From Terriglobia bacterium (GTDB lineage Bacteria > Acidobacteriota > Terriglobia > Bryobacterales > Bryobacteraceae): a DNA stretch of 64,000 nucleotides. The stretch spans positions 1 to 64,000 of the forward strand of contig JAIQEX010000020.1 in NCBI GenBank assembly GCA_020073615.1, in the 5' to 3' direction. The position numbers were made by a program, and so were the translations under genes. The notes under the pieces are model-generated. The model saw nothing but the letters and a program-made list of their open reading frames with translations, did not search any database and was not told the origin of the DNA. This document shows positions 34,767 through 45,865 of this stretch, piece by piece (position 1 is the stretch's first letter; each line of letters starts with the position of its first letter).

Positions 34767-35324
34767 ATGCGGACCGCGGCAGTCGCCCTGTCTTCTATGA
34801 TGCTGGCGTCCACCATGGCCGCGGCCGAGCCGGACCGGCCTTCACCGGCGTTTTCCATTCTGCGCGTGGGCGCACCCACTCCGGCGCCGCTCGCACTCAG
34901 CCAGTATCGCGGCAAGATCGTGGCTCTGGTCTTCATCGACACCGGCTGCCCGCACTGCCAGGAGTTGACGGCAATCCTCAAGCCTATTGCGCAAGAATAT
35001 GCGCCGCGCGGGGTGCGGGTATTGGAATGCGCGTTCAACGATAATGCCGAGCGGCTGGTGCCGGAATTCATCGCGCGGTTTCAGCCGCCGTTCCCGGTGG
35101 GTTGGAACAATCGCCTGGCGGTGATGTCGTATTTGCAGCACTCGATCCTGGACCCGCGGCCTCTCTACGTGCCGCACATGGTGTTTCTGGACCGGCGCGG
35201 CGTCATCCGCGGGGATTTCCCGGGCGAGGACAGTTTCTTCAAGGATGCGAATGCCAATGTGCGCGCGGAGCTGGACAAGCTGCTGAAAGCGGGCGCGGAA
35301 AAGACGGCGGCCCGGAAGAAGTAG
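34767..35324 (+). CDS. Thioredoxin-like (TlpA/redoxin) secreted protein
   Basis: Signal peptide; ALVFIDTGCPHCQ active-site-like motif. Confidence 0.8.
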   Translation: MRTAAVALSSMMLASTMAAAEPDRPSPAFSILRVGAPTPAPLALSQYRGKIVALVFIDTGCPHCQELTAILKPIAQEYAPRGVRVLECAFNDNAERLVPEFIARFQPPFPVGWNNRLAVMSYLQHSILDPRPLYVPHMVFLDRRGVIRGDFPGEDSFFKDANANVRAELDKLLKAGAEKTAARKK

Positions 35325-35512
35325 CGGGACGTGTGTCGAGTGCTCCACATCAGTGCCTGGTAAACACAGCCGCAGGGTCCGTCCCCGTTCAGTGGAGACG
35401 TGTTACGCCATGGCATGACGCGTGCCTGCGTGGTGTCCGACAGACCGCTTGCTGACGGAGCGGTGTTGGGTGCGGCGGGAACTGGAAGGCCGCTCATGGA
35501 GTCTACAATCAC

Positions 35513-37546
35513 ATGCCGCGCGCGATTGTTTGCCTGTTTGTTTTTCTGACGGCTGCGGCGCAGGCGCAGCCGGACCCGATGAGCGCCGCCATTCAGCGCT
35601 ACTGGCAGGCCCGCAACGACGGCCGCTTTTCGGAAGCCGCCGCCCGGCGGCAGGAGGCGCGCGATCTTTTGGAACGCGTGCCCGCCGCGGCGCCGCAGTT
35701 CGGCTTCTGGGCGCAACAGGTGGCGCAGTTCTATCAGAATGCGGGAATGACGGCGCAGGCGAGCGCCGTTGCCGAGGAGGCGCTGGCGCGCGCCGGCAGG
35801 CTGGGCGATGCGCATCCGGCGCGCCTCCTGCTGCTCAACACGCTGGCGGATTTCGCGCAGCAGGACCGGAACCTGCTGAAGGCCGTGGGTTACCTGGAGA
35901 AAGCCGCCGCGGCCGTGGAGACCGCGCCGCCGGCGGCCGCGGCGGCAGCGGGCAGCCAAGGGTCTGGCGCGCTACTTGTTGTGTTCAATGGCAGGCTGCC
36001 AACGCATATGCGCATGGGTCCAAACAATAGCTACGCGTATCAGCGGCTGGCCGATCTCTACCAGCAACTCGGGCGGCCGGAGGCCGCCGCAGCGGTCCGC
36101 GCGAAAATGCGCGCGCTGATCCAGGATGACGATGCGGCTCTCGCCGCGTTTTACGCCAACCAGGGGGAGATCGACCAGGCCATCGCGCTGTACCGGAAGC
36201 TGGCGGACCGGCCGGCCGCCGATCCGTTGCAAGCGACCGATCCCCTGCAGTCCCTGGCGGATCTCTATTGGAGGGAAGGACGATACGGTGAGGCGGTGGC
36301 GGCCCTGCAACAGGCAATCGCCATTTGGGAAGCGTCCGATGTATCCGGCGCCCGCGAGCAGACGGTCTGGCAGCGCCTGAACCTGGCCCGAATGCTGGCC
36401 CAGTCGGATCAGCCCCAGGCGGCCGACCAGGTTTATCGGACGCTGGTTGCCGAATCCGCGCATAGCGAGGAATGGAGCGCCAATCAGGTGCTCACGAGTT
36501 TTGCCAACCACCTTGTCACGACCAAACGAAGCGCGGAGGCGATCGGCATTCTGAAGGAATACCTGGCGAACCATCCGGACCTGGCGCCGGTGCTGGAATC
36601 CAATGTTCTGTTCACTCTCGCCAATGCGGCGCGCAACGCGGGAGATGCAGCGCAGGCCGACGAGTATCATCGCGCGGCAATGGAGAAGCAGCGAGCCGCA
36701 CTGGTGGTGCCACCAGAGCGGGTCTCGATCGGCAGCGACCTGGAAAGAGCGGACTCGGCAGCCAACGGACAAAAGGTCGATGAGGCCTTCAGCCTGGCCC
36801 TGGCGGCGCTGGACGCTGCTACTGGGGCGTTCGACCGGGAGCAGGTTGTGTGGCGCGTGCCGTCGATTGTGGCGGCCCTCTCCCGCGACAAGGCGCACGA
36901 TCAGGCCGAACAGCTCTATCAGCGATTGTTCGCCGTGGTCGAGGGCTGGGCGCCGGACAGCCCGCAGCTTCTGGCCACCGTGGCGCAGAGCTACGCGGGG
37001 ATGCTGATGTCGCAGCCGGACCGCCGGGACGCGGTGGCCCCGGCGATCCAGCGATTCCGCGATCTGCTGGTTGCCGCCCGCGGCGCGGACAGTGGGATGC
37101 TGGAGGACGCCCTTCGTATGAGCATCGAGTTCGAGCGCAGCCGCGGCTCGCGCGACGCTGCCATTCTGACGGCGCAGGAGCTGCTCGCTTTCGAAGAGGT
37201 GCACAATGGGAAGACCAGTGAGCCCTACCTCAGCGCGGCCGAGACGCTGGCCCAGGTTTACGAATCGGGCGGCGAGCCGGTGCGCGCGCTGCCCCTGTTC
37301 CGCGAGACGGTGGCCATTGCCGACCTGGTTTACCGCGCGAACGACCCGCGGCGGGTCTATACCCGAATGAGTGCGGCGTTTGCGCTGGCTCGTCAGCGGC
37401 AGTTTGAGGAAGCGGAACGCCTGGCCACCGAAGGCTTGGCCATCGGAGGTTCGCTACGGCCCCCGCAGGCCGAGCACTTTGCGGCGCAAGTGGAGGAGAT
37501 CCGCCGGATGAAAACGGCGGCACAAGCGTCCGCGGGAGTGGGGTAG
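35513..37546 (+). CDS. TPR-repeat secreted protein
   Basis: Multiple TPR-like helices; signal peptide MPRAIVCLFVFLTAAAQAQ. Confidence 0.8.
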   Translation: MPRAIVCLFVFLTAAAQAQPDPMSAAIQRYWQARNDGRFSEAAARRQEARDLLERVPAAAPQFGFWAQQVAQFYQNAGMTAQASAVAEEALARAGRLGDAHPARLLLLNTLADFAQQDRNLLKAVGYLEKAAAAVETAPPAAAAAAGSQGSGALLVVFNGRLPTHMRMGPNNSYAYQRLADLYQQLGRPEAAAAVRAKMRALIQDDDAALAAFYANQGEIDQAIALYRKLADRPAADPLQATDPLQSLADLYWREGRYGEAVAALQQAIAIWEASDVSGAREQTVWQRLNLARMLAQSDQPQAADQVYRTLVAESAHSEEWSANQVLTSFANHLVTTKRSAEAIGILKEYLANHPDLAPVLESNVLFTLANAARNAGDAAQADEYHRAAMEKQRAALVVPPERVSIGSDLERADSAANGQKVDEAFSLALAALDAATGAFDREQVVWRVPSIVAALSRDKAHDQAEQLYQRLFAVVEGWAPDSPQLLATVAQSYAGMLMSQPDRRDAVAPAIQRFRDLLVAARGADSGMLEDALRMSIEFERSRGSRDAAILTAQELLAFEEVHNGKTSEPYLSAAETLAQVYESGGEPVRALPLFRETVAIADLVYRANDPRRVYTRMSAAFALARQRQFEEAERLATEGLAIGGSLRPPQAEHFAAQVEEIRRMKTAAQASAGVG

Positions 37547-37548
37547 AC

Positions 37549-37851
37549 CTACCGCTTGGCCACGACCCTCACGCCGGTGACGTAATACTTATCGCCGTTG
37601 ACGACGACGGACGCTTCGATGCTGTCGCCAACATGGAGCTTGGCGAATTCGCTGTCGGGCTTGACGGGATACTCCATGGTCATGGCGTCCATCCAGTCGC
37701 CGATTTTGCCGGCATCGATGGTGGCGGTCTTCGCGGCCGGGTCGAGCGCCAGGATCCGGCCCTGCATGTCGTAGCGTTTGCCCTGGTCTTTGGCCGCACA
37801 GGACACGAGGGCGAGCGCCAGCAGCAGTGACAGGCAGATGCGAGTAGTCAT
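37549..37851 (-). CDS. CusF-like copper-binding lipoprotein
   Basis: LVSCAAK lipobox; RYDMQGRILALDPAAKTATIDAGKIGDWMDAMTMEYPV. Confidence 0.75.
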   Translation of the reverse strand: MTTRICLSLLLALALVSCAAKDQGKRYDMQGRILALDPAAKTATIDAGKIGDWMDAMTMEYPVKPDSEFAKLHVGDSIEASVVVNGDKYYVTGVRVVAKR

Positions 37852-38276
37852 CGCTTCACATCATCGCAGGAAGGGGCGGGCAGGCGTACTTCGGGCGTCG
37901 TACTGCGAGCGGAAGGAACGGCCGGAATCAGCATGCGATCGTGAGGGACCGAGCGCAGCACGTTCACCAGCGGGATGGCGCAGGGCTGTCCCGGAGCCAA
38001 GGCGCTTTTTTCCTGCACCGCGGCCTTGGCGGGCGGGAGAGCGAAATAGCGGTCCCAGCCCTTTTGCGAGTTCTTCAGAGCATTCTGCAGATTCGGAAAC
38101 CGCAGGTTCAACTCCGGCGGAAGCGGCGTTATCTCGGGTTGCTGCACGGCGTCCGCGGTGCCGGGCGGTGGCGGGGCGGCGGGCGTTTCCGGCTTCGGGG
38201 TCCGATCCGGCGGAGGCGGCGTCTGCGCAAACAGCGGGGCGCCGAGGAAGAGGGCAAGCACAAAAAAGCGCATCAT
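37848..38276 (-). CDS. Secreted proline-rich hypothetical protein
   Basis: Signal peptide MMRFFVLALFLGAPLFA; 4-bp overlap with next gene. Confidence 0.6.
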   Translation of the reverse strand: MMRFFVLALFLGAPLFAQTPPPPDRTPKPETPAAPPPPGTADAVQQPEITPLPPELNLRFPNLQNALKNSQKGWDRYFALPPAKAAVQEKSALAPGQPCAIPLVNVLRSVPHDRMLIPAVPSARSTTPEVRLPAPSCDDVKR

Positions 38277-38830
38277 TCCTCCTGGAAGAATTCTACACCC
38301 CTGCTCCGCCGGGGAAAAGCCCGGGCGTCGCTTGGGAATTGCCGAGCCAATCCCAGGCACGCGGATGGCCGGTTCGTCCCGGTGCGAGTCGCGACTGACG
38401 TAGCAAGTCCCGCAAGGATCGCCGCCGCCGTGGGAAGCAACGTTGCCGGCTCGGGGACGGCACCGTCGGCCGCCGGTGTGATCGAGCCCTGCAAGCCCGT
38501 AACAACGGTGAAATACTGGAGAGGGCTAACGGACTCCCTCGAGGCGCTGGCGAACCCTGAGCGCGAGACCTCACCGATCTCGCCGGCTGCATGCGCTCGT
38601 CAAGTCGCTGCGCGAGATTCAGAAGTCGGTTCCACGCTGGTCCCGGCAGGGGGGCCGCAAAGGATACCTCGACTTCGTCCGCCAGTACCTGCCGTAGACC
38701 TCCACCGGTAGTTGCGCAAAGTGGCCGCCCCGCTCCCCGTGTTAAAATTTGGGCTACGGACCTCTTAAGCGGCGAGCAACCTTGGGCTGCGCGGCGCTTC
38801 CCGGCAGCGCAATCCGATTGCACCGAACCC

Positions 38831-40627
38831 ATGAAAAGCAGCCATACCGGCATTCGCAATATCGCCATCATCGCCCATGTGGACCATGGCAAAACCACGC
38901 TGGTGGACGCCATGCTCAACCAGAGCGGCATCTTCGGCACGCACGAGGAGCACGTGGACCGCGTGATGGATTCCAACGCGCTGGAACGCGAGCGCGGCAT
39001 CACCATCCTGGCCAAGATCACGGGGGTGCGCTACCACGGCATCAAAATCAACATCGTGGACACGCCCGGCCACAGCGATTTCGGCGGCGAAGTGGAGCGC
39101 GCGCTCAAGATCGTCGATGGCGTCATGCTGCTGGTGGATGCCAGCGAGGGCCCGCTGCCGCAAACCCGCTACGTGCTTTCGAAAGCGCTGGAGGCCCATC
39201 TTCCGCCCATCGTGGTGATCAATAAGATCGACCGGCCGGATGCGCGCGTGCCGGAGGTTCTCGACGAGATCTACGACTTGTTCATCGATCTCGACGCCAC
39301 CGAGGACCAGCTCGATTTTCCGGTGCTCTACACGGTGTCGAAGACCGGCGTGGCCAAGCGCTCGCTCGACGATCCTTCGGGCGACCTGCGTCCGCTGTTC
39401 GACGCCATCCTGGAGCACATTCCCGCGCCGGTGGGCGATGCCGAGGGCGTGCTGCAGATGATCATCGCCAACCTGGATTACAGCGATTACCTGGGCCGCC
39501 TGGGGATCGGCCGGGTGTTCAACGGCACTTTGAAGTACGGCGACACGGTGGCCATCGCCAAGCGCGACGGCTCGATGCACAACACGCGCATCACCAAGCT
39601 CTATTCGTTCGAAGGCTTGAAGCGCGTGGATGAGACCATCGGCCGGCCGGGCGACATGCTGGCCATCGCGGGGGTGGAGGGCATCACCATCGGGGAGACG
39701 GTCACCAGCGCGGAGACGCCCCAGCCGCTGCCCATGATCCAGATCGACGAGCCCACCATCGCCATGGCGTTCACCATCAACACATCGCCATTCGCCGGCC
39801 GCGAGGGGCAGTGGGTAACGTCGCGCAACCTGCGCGAGCGGCTCGACAAGGAGCTGCTCACCAACGTATCGATTCGCGTCGAGGAGCTGGGCCACGACAC
39901 CTTCAAGGTGATGGGCCGCGGCGAGCTGCAACTGGCGATCCTGATCGAGATGATGCGCCGCGAGGGCTATGAGCTGATGGTCGGCAAACCCGAGATCCTC
40001 ACGCGCACCATCGACCACAAACTACACGAGCCGGTGGAGCATCTGACCATCGACTGCCCGGAGAGTTTTCTCGGCGTGGTGATCGAAAAACTGGGCCAGC
40101 GCAAGGGCAAGATGATCAAGATGGTCAACCACGGCTCGGGACGCGTGCGCCTGGAGTTCCACGTGCCGTCGCGCGGGCTGATCGGCCTGCGCAGCGAGAT
40201 CCTGACCGACACGCGCGGCACCGCCATCATGAACGCGCTGTTTCACGGCTATATCGAGTGGCAGGGCGAGATCGCCACGCGCCCCACCGGATCGCTGGTG
40301 GCGGACCGCGCCGGCCGCGTCACCGGCTACGCCACGTTCAACCTTCAGGAACGCGGCGAAATCTTCGTGGCCCCGGGCACCGAGGTCTACGGAGGCATGA
40401 TCGTCGGCGAGAACGCCCGCGACGCCGACCTGGACGTGAACATCGTCAAGGAGAAGAAGCTCACCAACATGCGCGCTTCCACCGCCGACGAAGCTATCCG
40501 CCTGGTGCCGCCGCGCCTTTTGAACCTGGAGCAGGCCATCGAATTCATCCGCGACGACGAATACGTGGAAGTGACGCCGCTCTCCATCCGCCTGCGCAAG
40601 AAGGTGCTCAAAGCGAATCAGCGGTGA
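38831..40627 (+). CDS. typA: Ribosome-associated GTPase TypA/BipA
   Basis: [48 protein letters not shown]. Confidence 0.95.
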   Translation: MKSSHTGIRNIAIIAHVDHGKTTLVDAMLNQSGIFGTHEEHVDRVMDSNALERERGITILAKITGVRYHGIKINIVDTPGHSDFGGEVERALKIVDGVMLLVDASEGPLPQTRYVLSKALEAHLPPIVVINKIDRPDARVPEVLDEIYDLFIDLDATEDQLDFPVLYTVSKTGVAKRSLDDPSGDLRPLFDAILEHIPAPVGDAEGVLQMIIANLDYSDYLGRLGIGRVFNGTLKYGDTVAIAKRDGSMHNTRITKLYSFEGLKRVDETIGRPGDMLAIAGVEGITIGETVTSAETPQPLPMIQIDEPTIAMAFTINTSPFAGREGQWVTSRNLRERLDKELLTNVSIRVEELGHDTFKVMGRGELQLAILIEMMRREGYELMVGKPEILTRTIDHKLHEPVEHLTIDCPESFLGVVIEKLGQRKGKMIKMVNHGSGRVRLEFHVPSRGLIGLRSEILTDTRGTAIMNALFHGYIEWQGEIATRPTGSLVADRAGRVTGYATFNLQERGEIFVAPGTEVYGGMIVGENARDADLDVNIVKEKKLTNMRASTADEAIRLVPPRLLNLEQAIEFIRDDEYVEVTPLSIRLRKKVLKANQR

Positions 40628-40637
40628 CGGGCGAGGT

Positions 40638-41681
40638 TCAACGCAGCTCATCCATGGCTTCGTCGAGCGCCGCTTTGGGAGGCCGGACCTTGGATTCCGG
40701 AAGCGTGGCGATAGGCGCATCGCCCAGGTTGAGCAGCTCCAGAAAGGTAGGCTTGGAGGTGTTCACATAGAGCACGCCGGTCAGGACTTCCTCCTTCGCT
40801 TCCGCGTCTTCCAGCGCCGCCAGAGTCGCCAGCCGGTCCGTCGGATTGAAATCGCGGTGCAGTTTGCGGATGCGCAGGTGCGACCCGTCGTGCATCTGCA
40901 CGTCCAGCACCTCGCCCTCGGGAATCTCGACCGTGATGTCTTCGAAAGCCGGCACAAAATCCAGCTCCTGGAGGACCTCTTCGTGCTCCTTCATGTAGGC
41001 GTAACTCTTGGTGGAGCCCTCGTGGTCGTTGAAGGTGACGCAGGGCGAAATCACGTCGATGACCGAGAGACCGTGGTGCGCGATGGCCGCTTTGAGGATG
41101 GCTTGAAGCTGCCTCTTGTCGCCGCTGAAGGAGCGGGCCACGAAGGTGGCGCCCCATTTCAAAGCCAGCGCGCAGCAGTCGAACGGCGGCAGCTCGTTAT
41201 GCACCCCGGTCTTGAGCGTCGAGCCGACATCGGCGGTCGCCGAGAACTGGCCCTTCGTGAGGCCATAGACGCCATTGTTTTCGATGACGTAAATCATGGG
41301 CAGATTGCGGCGCACCAGGTGCATGAACTGGCCGATGCCGATGGAGGCCGTGTCGCCGTCGCCGGTGACGCCGATGCCCAGCAGCGTGGCGTTGGCCAGC
41401 AAAGCGCCGGTGGCAATGGACGGCATGCGGCCGTGCACGCTGTTGAACCCGTGCGACAGGCCCAGGAAGTAGGCGGGCGATTTCGACGAGCAGCCGATCC
41501 CCGAGAACTTGGCGACCGTATACGGATTCACGCCCAGCTCGTAGAAGCACTCGACAATGCGCTCGGAAACGGAATTGTGGCCGCAGCCGGCGCACAGCGT
41601 GGTCTTGCTTCCCTTGTATTGCAGCACCTCCAGCCCGAGGCGATTCATTTTCCGGGGTGGCGGCGTTACCGTGGAGCTCAT
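40638..41681 (-). CDS. korB: 2-oxoacid:ferredoxin oxidoreductase beta subunit
   Basis: CAGCGHNSVSERIVE; GDGDTASIGIGQFMHLVRRN TPP motif. Confidence 0.9.
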   Translation of the reverse strand: MSSTVTPPPRKMNRLGLEVLQYKGSKTTLCAGCGHNSVSERIVECFYELGVNPYTVAKFSGIGCSSKSPAYFLGLSHGFNSVHGRMPSIATGALLANATLLGIGVTGDGDTASIGIGQFMHLVRRNLPMIYVIENNGVYGLTKGQFSATADVGSTLKTGVHNELPPFDCCALALKWGATFVARSFSGDKRQLQAILKAAIAHHGLSVIDVISPCVTFNDHEGSTKSYAYMKEHEEVLQELDFVPAFEDITVEIPEGEVLDVQMHDGSHLRIRKLHRDFNPTDRLATLAALEDAEAKEEVLTGVLYVNTSKPTFLELLNLGDAPIATLPESKVRPPKAALDEAMDELR

Positions 41682-43522
41682 TTGCCCTCCTGTTTGAGCA
41701 CTTCGTCGGTGACCGTGCGCGCATCGAGCGGCAGGCCGCCGTAGTACCGCAAGCTGCGCAGCCTCGCGATCAGGTCCGCGTCGAATTCCAGCCGCATCAG
41801 GCCCAGCAACTGGGCGTCGCGGTTCTGGTCCACCACGTACACCCGCTCGTGGCGGCGGATGAAGTCCTGTAAACGATCGGTGAAGGGATACGCCCGGAGG
41901 CGCAGGTAGCTGGCGTCGATATCGTACTCGCTCTTCAGTTGATCGCAGCTTTCGCGCACGGCGTAATCCGAAGTGCCGAGCGCCACGAAGCCGATCCGGG
42001 CCTTCTCCGCCATGCGCACCACCGGCTCGGGCACGTGACGGCGCATGGCTTCGAACTTGTGCGCCAGGCGGTCCATGTTGTGGATGTAATCGTCCTCGCG
42101 CTCGGTGTACTGCGCCTTCTCGTTGTGGCCGCTGCCGCGCGTGAAGTAAGAAGCGGCGGGGTGGTTGGTCCCCGGCAGCGTGCGGTAGCCGACGCCATCG
42201 CCGTCTACATCTTTATAGCGCGCAAAGCCGCCGATCTTGTCCAGGTCTTCGGCGGTCAGCACCTTGCCCCGCCGTATGGGCTTCTCCGGGTAGGGGAAGG
42301 GATCGGCCATCCAGTTGTTCATCCCCAGGTCGAGATCGGTCATCACGAAAACCGGGGTCTGGAAGCGCTCGGCGAAGTCGAAGGCGTCGATGGCCATGGA
42401 AAAACATTCTTCGCACGACGACGGAAAGAACATGGGGTGTTTGGTATCGCCGTGCGAGAGCAGCGCGGTGGAAAGCAGGTCGCCCTGCTGCGTCCTGGTG
42501 GGCAGCCCGGTGGAGGGCCCCACGCGCTCCACGTTGAAAATCACGGCGGGAATCTCCGCGTAGTAGCCCAGGCCCACAAACTCCGACATGAGCGAGATGC
42601 CCGGACCGGCCGTAGCGGTCATGGAGCGCGCGCCCGCCCAGCCGGCGCCCAGCGCCATGCCGATGGAGGCGAGCTCGTCCTCCGCCTGCACGATGGCGTA
42701 CGTGGCCTTGCCCGTTTCCGGATCGTGACGGAACCGCTTCATATAGCCGATGAGCGATTCCACCAGCGACGACGAGGGCGTGATGGGATACCACGTCACC
42801 ACCGTGACGCCCGCGAACATGGCCCCCAGCGCGCAGGCCGAATTGCCGTCGACGATGATCTTGCCCGCGGTTGCGTTCATGCGCGCCACGCGGTAGGGAT
42901 CGCTCTTGGTGAAGCTCCTGGCGGCATAGTCGAAACCCGCTTTGCAGGCGCCCCAGTTCAGTTCGGCCGCCTTCGCCTTGCGCTTGCCGAACTGCTTCAC
43001 CAGCGCCTTGTGGACCTCGTCCATCTCGACGGCGAGCAACTGCGCCACCACGCCGTCGTAGATCATGTTCCGCACCAGCTTGCGCAGCTTGGCCTCGGGA
43101 CACACCGGCGCCACCAGCTTGTCGAACGGGACGGGATAGAAATACACGTCGCTGCGCAGTTCGCTGAGCTTCAACGGCTCGTCATACACCACCGCGGCGC
43201 CGCTCTCCAGGTTCATGACGTCTTCGCGCGCCGTTTCCGGGTTCATGGCCACCAGGAAATCGATCTCCTTGCGGCGCCCGATGTATCCGTGCCGGCTGGC
43301 GCGGATGGTGAACCACGTCGGCAGCCCGGCGATATTCGAGGGGAACATGTTCTTCCCCGAGACCGGAACGCCCATCTGGAAAATGGCGCGCATCAGCACC
43401 GAATTGGCGGTCTGGCTGCCCGATCCGTTGACGGTGGCGACCTGAATGCTGAAATCGTTTACGACCGAATGACCCGATTGGCCGGACAAAGGCTCGTCCG
43501 GCGAGACCTCTAGTGTGGACAT
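41678..43522 (-). CDS. korA: 2-oxoacid:ferredoxin oxidoreductase alpha subunit (gamma-alpha fusion)
   Basis: GAMFAGVTVVTWYPITPSSSLVE; MTATAGPGISLMSEFVGLGYYAEIP. Confidence 0.92.
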   Translation of the reverse strand: MSTLEVSPDEPLSGQSGHSVVNDFSIQVATVNGSGSQTANSVLMRAIFQMGVPVSGKNMFPSNIAGLPTWFTIRASRHGYIGRRKEIDFLVAMNPETAREDVMNLESGAAVVYDEPLKLSELRSDVYFYPVPFDKLVAPVCPEAKLRKLVRNMIYDGVVAQLLAVEMDEVHKALVKQFGKRKAKAAELNWGACKAGFDYAARSFTKSDPYRVARMNATAGKIIVDGNSACALGAMFAGVTVVTWYPITPSSSLVESLIGYMKRFRHDPETGKATYAIVQAEDELASIGMALGAGWAGARSMTATAGPGISLMSEFVGLGYYAEIPAVIFNVERVGPSTGLPTRTQQGDLLSTALLSHGDTKHPMFFPSSCEECFSMAIDAFDFAERFQTPVFVMTDLDLGMNNWMADPFPYPEKPIRRGKVLTAEDLDKIGGFARYKDVDGDGVGYRTLPGTNHPAASYFTRGSGHNEKAQYTEREDDYIHNMDRLAHKFEAMRRHVPEPVVRMAEKARIGFVALGTSDYAVRESCDQLKSEYDIDASYLRLRAYPFTDRLQDFIRRHERVYVVDQNRDAQLLGLMRLEFDADLIARLRSLRYYGGLPLDARTVTDEVLKQEGK

Positions 43523-43629
43523 CGATTAGGATTCCTTGTAGTGAGGAGTGCTGCCCAGTTCACGGTTCTATTTGATTATAGGCACAACGCGGCTCTTGTG
43601 CCGCGGGTCACCAGGAAGACGGACCGCCC

Positions 43630-44298
43630 CTACCCCTCCTTCTTCTCCAGCGCCAGCGCCTCCACTTCCGCCATTTCCTTCACGTAGTGGACCTGCATCT
43701 CGCCGATCTGTTCGCTCTTCAGATCCTCCCGCACGTTCACTTCGGTTTCGAACGGCAGAATCACCTCGCGCACCCCGCTGCGCTTCGCCGCCAGCACCTT
43801 TTCCTTGATGCCACCTACCGGCAACACCTGCCCGGTCAGCGTAATCTCGCCGGTCATGGCCAGGTTCTGCCGCACGCGGCGGTCGGTCAGCATGGAGAGC
43901 AGCGCCGCCGCCATGGTGATGCCCGCCGAGGGGCCGTCCTTGGGGATGGCGCCCGCCGGCACGTGGATATGGATATCGCTGCTGCCGCCCGGCATCCTGC
44001 CCGCCTCGATGAACAGCACGTCGCCCCCACCGGCGTCCACGCCAGGCGCACCGCCACCCCCGGCCGCCGCGTGCGCTCGGCCACTTCCGTGGCGGTGCGG
44101 AAGCGCGGCGCGTCCAGGTCCTTCTCCACCAGCTCCGCGGTCACCTCCGTCTTCTCGCGCGTGCCCTCGGCGATGCGCCGCGCCTGCTTGCGGCAGATGG
44201 TGCCGATCAACCGCTCCAGGTTGCGCATCCCCGCCTCGCGCGTGTAGCGCCGGATGATGAAGCGCACGGCCTCGTCGCTGAAGTGGATTGTCCGTTTC
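43630..44298 (-). pseudogene. lon protease C-terminal remnant, frameshifted
   Basis: [44 protein letters not shown] in one frame, [43 protein letters not shown] in another; frames switch at C-run 44023-44027. Confidence 0.85.
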
Positions 44299-44350
44299 CG
44301 CTTCTTCCGAGAACCATTCATTTGGTAACGTAGTCCATAGCACGACCCAA

Positions 44351-44655
44351 ATGCTCACGCACTTGCGCATCAAGAGCTTCAAATCGTGGCGCGACACAGG
44401 AGCAATCCGTTTAGCGCCCATTACCGTACTGTTCGGAAACAACAGCGCGGGCAAGAGCAGCATCATTTGATTCCTGCTGATGCTGAAGCAGACGGTCGAG
44501 TCGCCCGACCGGCGCCGCGTCCTCCATCCAGGCGACGAACATACGCCGGTTGACCTGGGGACATTTCGCGATCTCGTTCACGACCACGAAGAGACCCAAC
44601 CCGTGGCCTTCGAAGTGCAATGGACGCTGCCCGAATCCCTGTCGTTCCTGGGCCA
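44351..44655 (+). pseudogene. AAA-family ATPase N-terminal remnant
   Basis: [83 protein letters not shown] at 44468, C-terminus absent. Confidence 0.8.
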
Positions 44656-44775
44656 CAATATAATACTTGGATTCGGCGCATCCTGGCGTCCCGAGAGGCT
44701 GCCAAACGCTGTGTCGACAGGCTTGGGGTGCATGTTGCAGAGTTTCACCAATTCCCAACCATCGGTTAGGAATTC

Positions 44776-45030
44776 GTGAAAATGCCGTATTCGCCTCGGA
44801 ATGTTAGAATCGCCTGTAATCATGCGGGTCTGACGCATTATTGCGGTGTTTACTTCTTCCATGAATTTCTGCGAGCGCTGCATCTCCGCCATTTCCTGGC
44901 CACGCATCTGACCTACCCCAGGCGCAACAGCCGATATCACTTGTCCCAAATGGTATTGGCCCTGATGTACCCCATCGTCCTGGGGTTGGATACGGGCTTG
45001 CCGAGCTTTCCCGATCCACAGACTTTGTGC
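44776..45030 (+). mobile_element. IS1380-like transposase N-terminal remnant
   Basis: YSPRNVRIACNHAGLTHYCGVYFFHEFLRALHLRHFLATHLTYPRRNSRYHLSQMVLALMYPIVLGLD..TGLPSFPDPQTLCR. Confidence 0.65.
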
Positions 45031-45541
45031 CGAAACGATGGCGTATACCATCGCCGCAACCGAGCTGGGGGCGTCCACCGCCGGGTCAGCACGCCGTGTT
45101 TTGGCTGCCGGGCCCGCAGGCTGGGGCATACATCGCCGTTTCAAAATACGTCGGCGGCCACGCTGCACATTTCCGTCTCCTTCGAAAGCACCGGGCCTCC
45201 TGCGCCGTTCATTTCACCCCCTCAGCCCTAAGGCGTCGCAGGCAATTGAAGTGTCCCTCGCAAATCTATGGAAAGGGCACGGAAACAGCTCCGGCGTTTT
45301 CGGCGCTGTCGTGCTCGCACACGATGGGCCCGATGGCTCTCTGAACGCCTCGGGCTGGATAGACCAGCCTGTTCGGCACCCAGGTGTACATCGGCCAGCG
45401 GGACGATTTACTGGCCAGCGGGCCGCACGCCGTTCTCGATCCGGCCGGGGAGCCTGTGGCCCTGGATCGGATCGAGCGGCGCCAGCAGGCGATCATGCAG
45501 CGTCATGGTTCGCCTCCGGTTCGGTGCCGCGCCGCGGCCTG

Positions 45542-45802
45542 CTACTTCTTCTTCTCCAGGTTCCACAGTTCCCGCGACAGCACGCGGCCGCAGAAAGGGC
45601 AGTAGTGGAGGCCCACAAACTGGTGGCGTTCGGTTCCGAACACCAGGAAATATTCGGTGTCGATCTCGGTGATGATGGTTCCGTTGGTGAGTTGATACGG
45701 CTGCGCGTGGCGCGCCAGGCCGCGGTCTATCAGCCGCTCGAATTGCGGGCAGCAGCTCATCGGGGGGCCGCCGCGATCGACGCCGGGGGGTGCATAGGTC
45801 AT
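45542..45802 (-). CDS. Small protein with zinc-ribbon-like YCPFCGR motif
   Basis: 86-aa ORF with CC...CPFCG. Confidence 0.5.
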   Translation of the reverse strand: MTYAPPGVDRGGPPMSCCPQFERLIDRGLARHAQPYQLTNGTIITEIDTEYFLVFGTERHQFVGLHYCPFCGRVLSRELWNLEKKK

Positions 45803-45865
45803 CAGGATACCAGGAGCGGCGAGCGGCGTGATAGGATATGAGTTCCTGCATGATCTGAGGTTTTC

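Noticed and set aside
38765-40018. 417-aa minus-strand ORF antisense to typA
   Set aside because: Fully antisense to a clear GTPase gene; long open antisense frame expected at this GC content; no family motif.
41939-43513. 524-aa plus-strand ORF antisense to korA
   Set aside because: His/Arg/Gly-rich shadow ORF opposite a well-supported gene.
45038-45841. 267-aa ORF after the transposase remnant
   Set aside because: Composition and frame shifts suggest decayed sequence; no recognisable family, partly antisense to the 86-aa zinc-ribbon-like gene.
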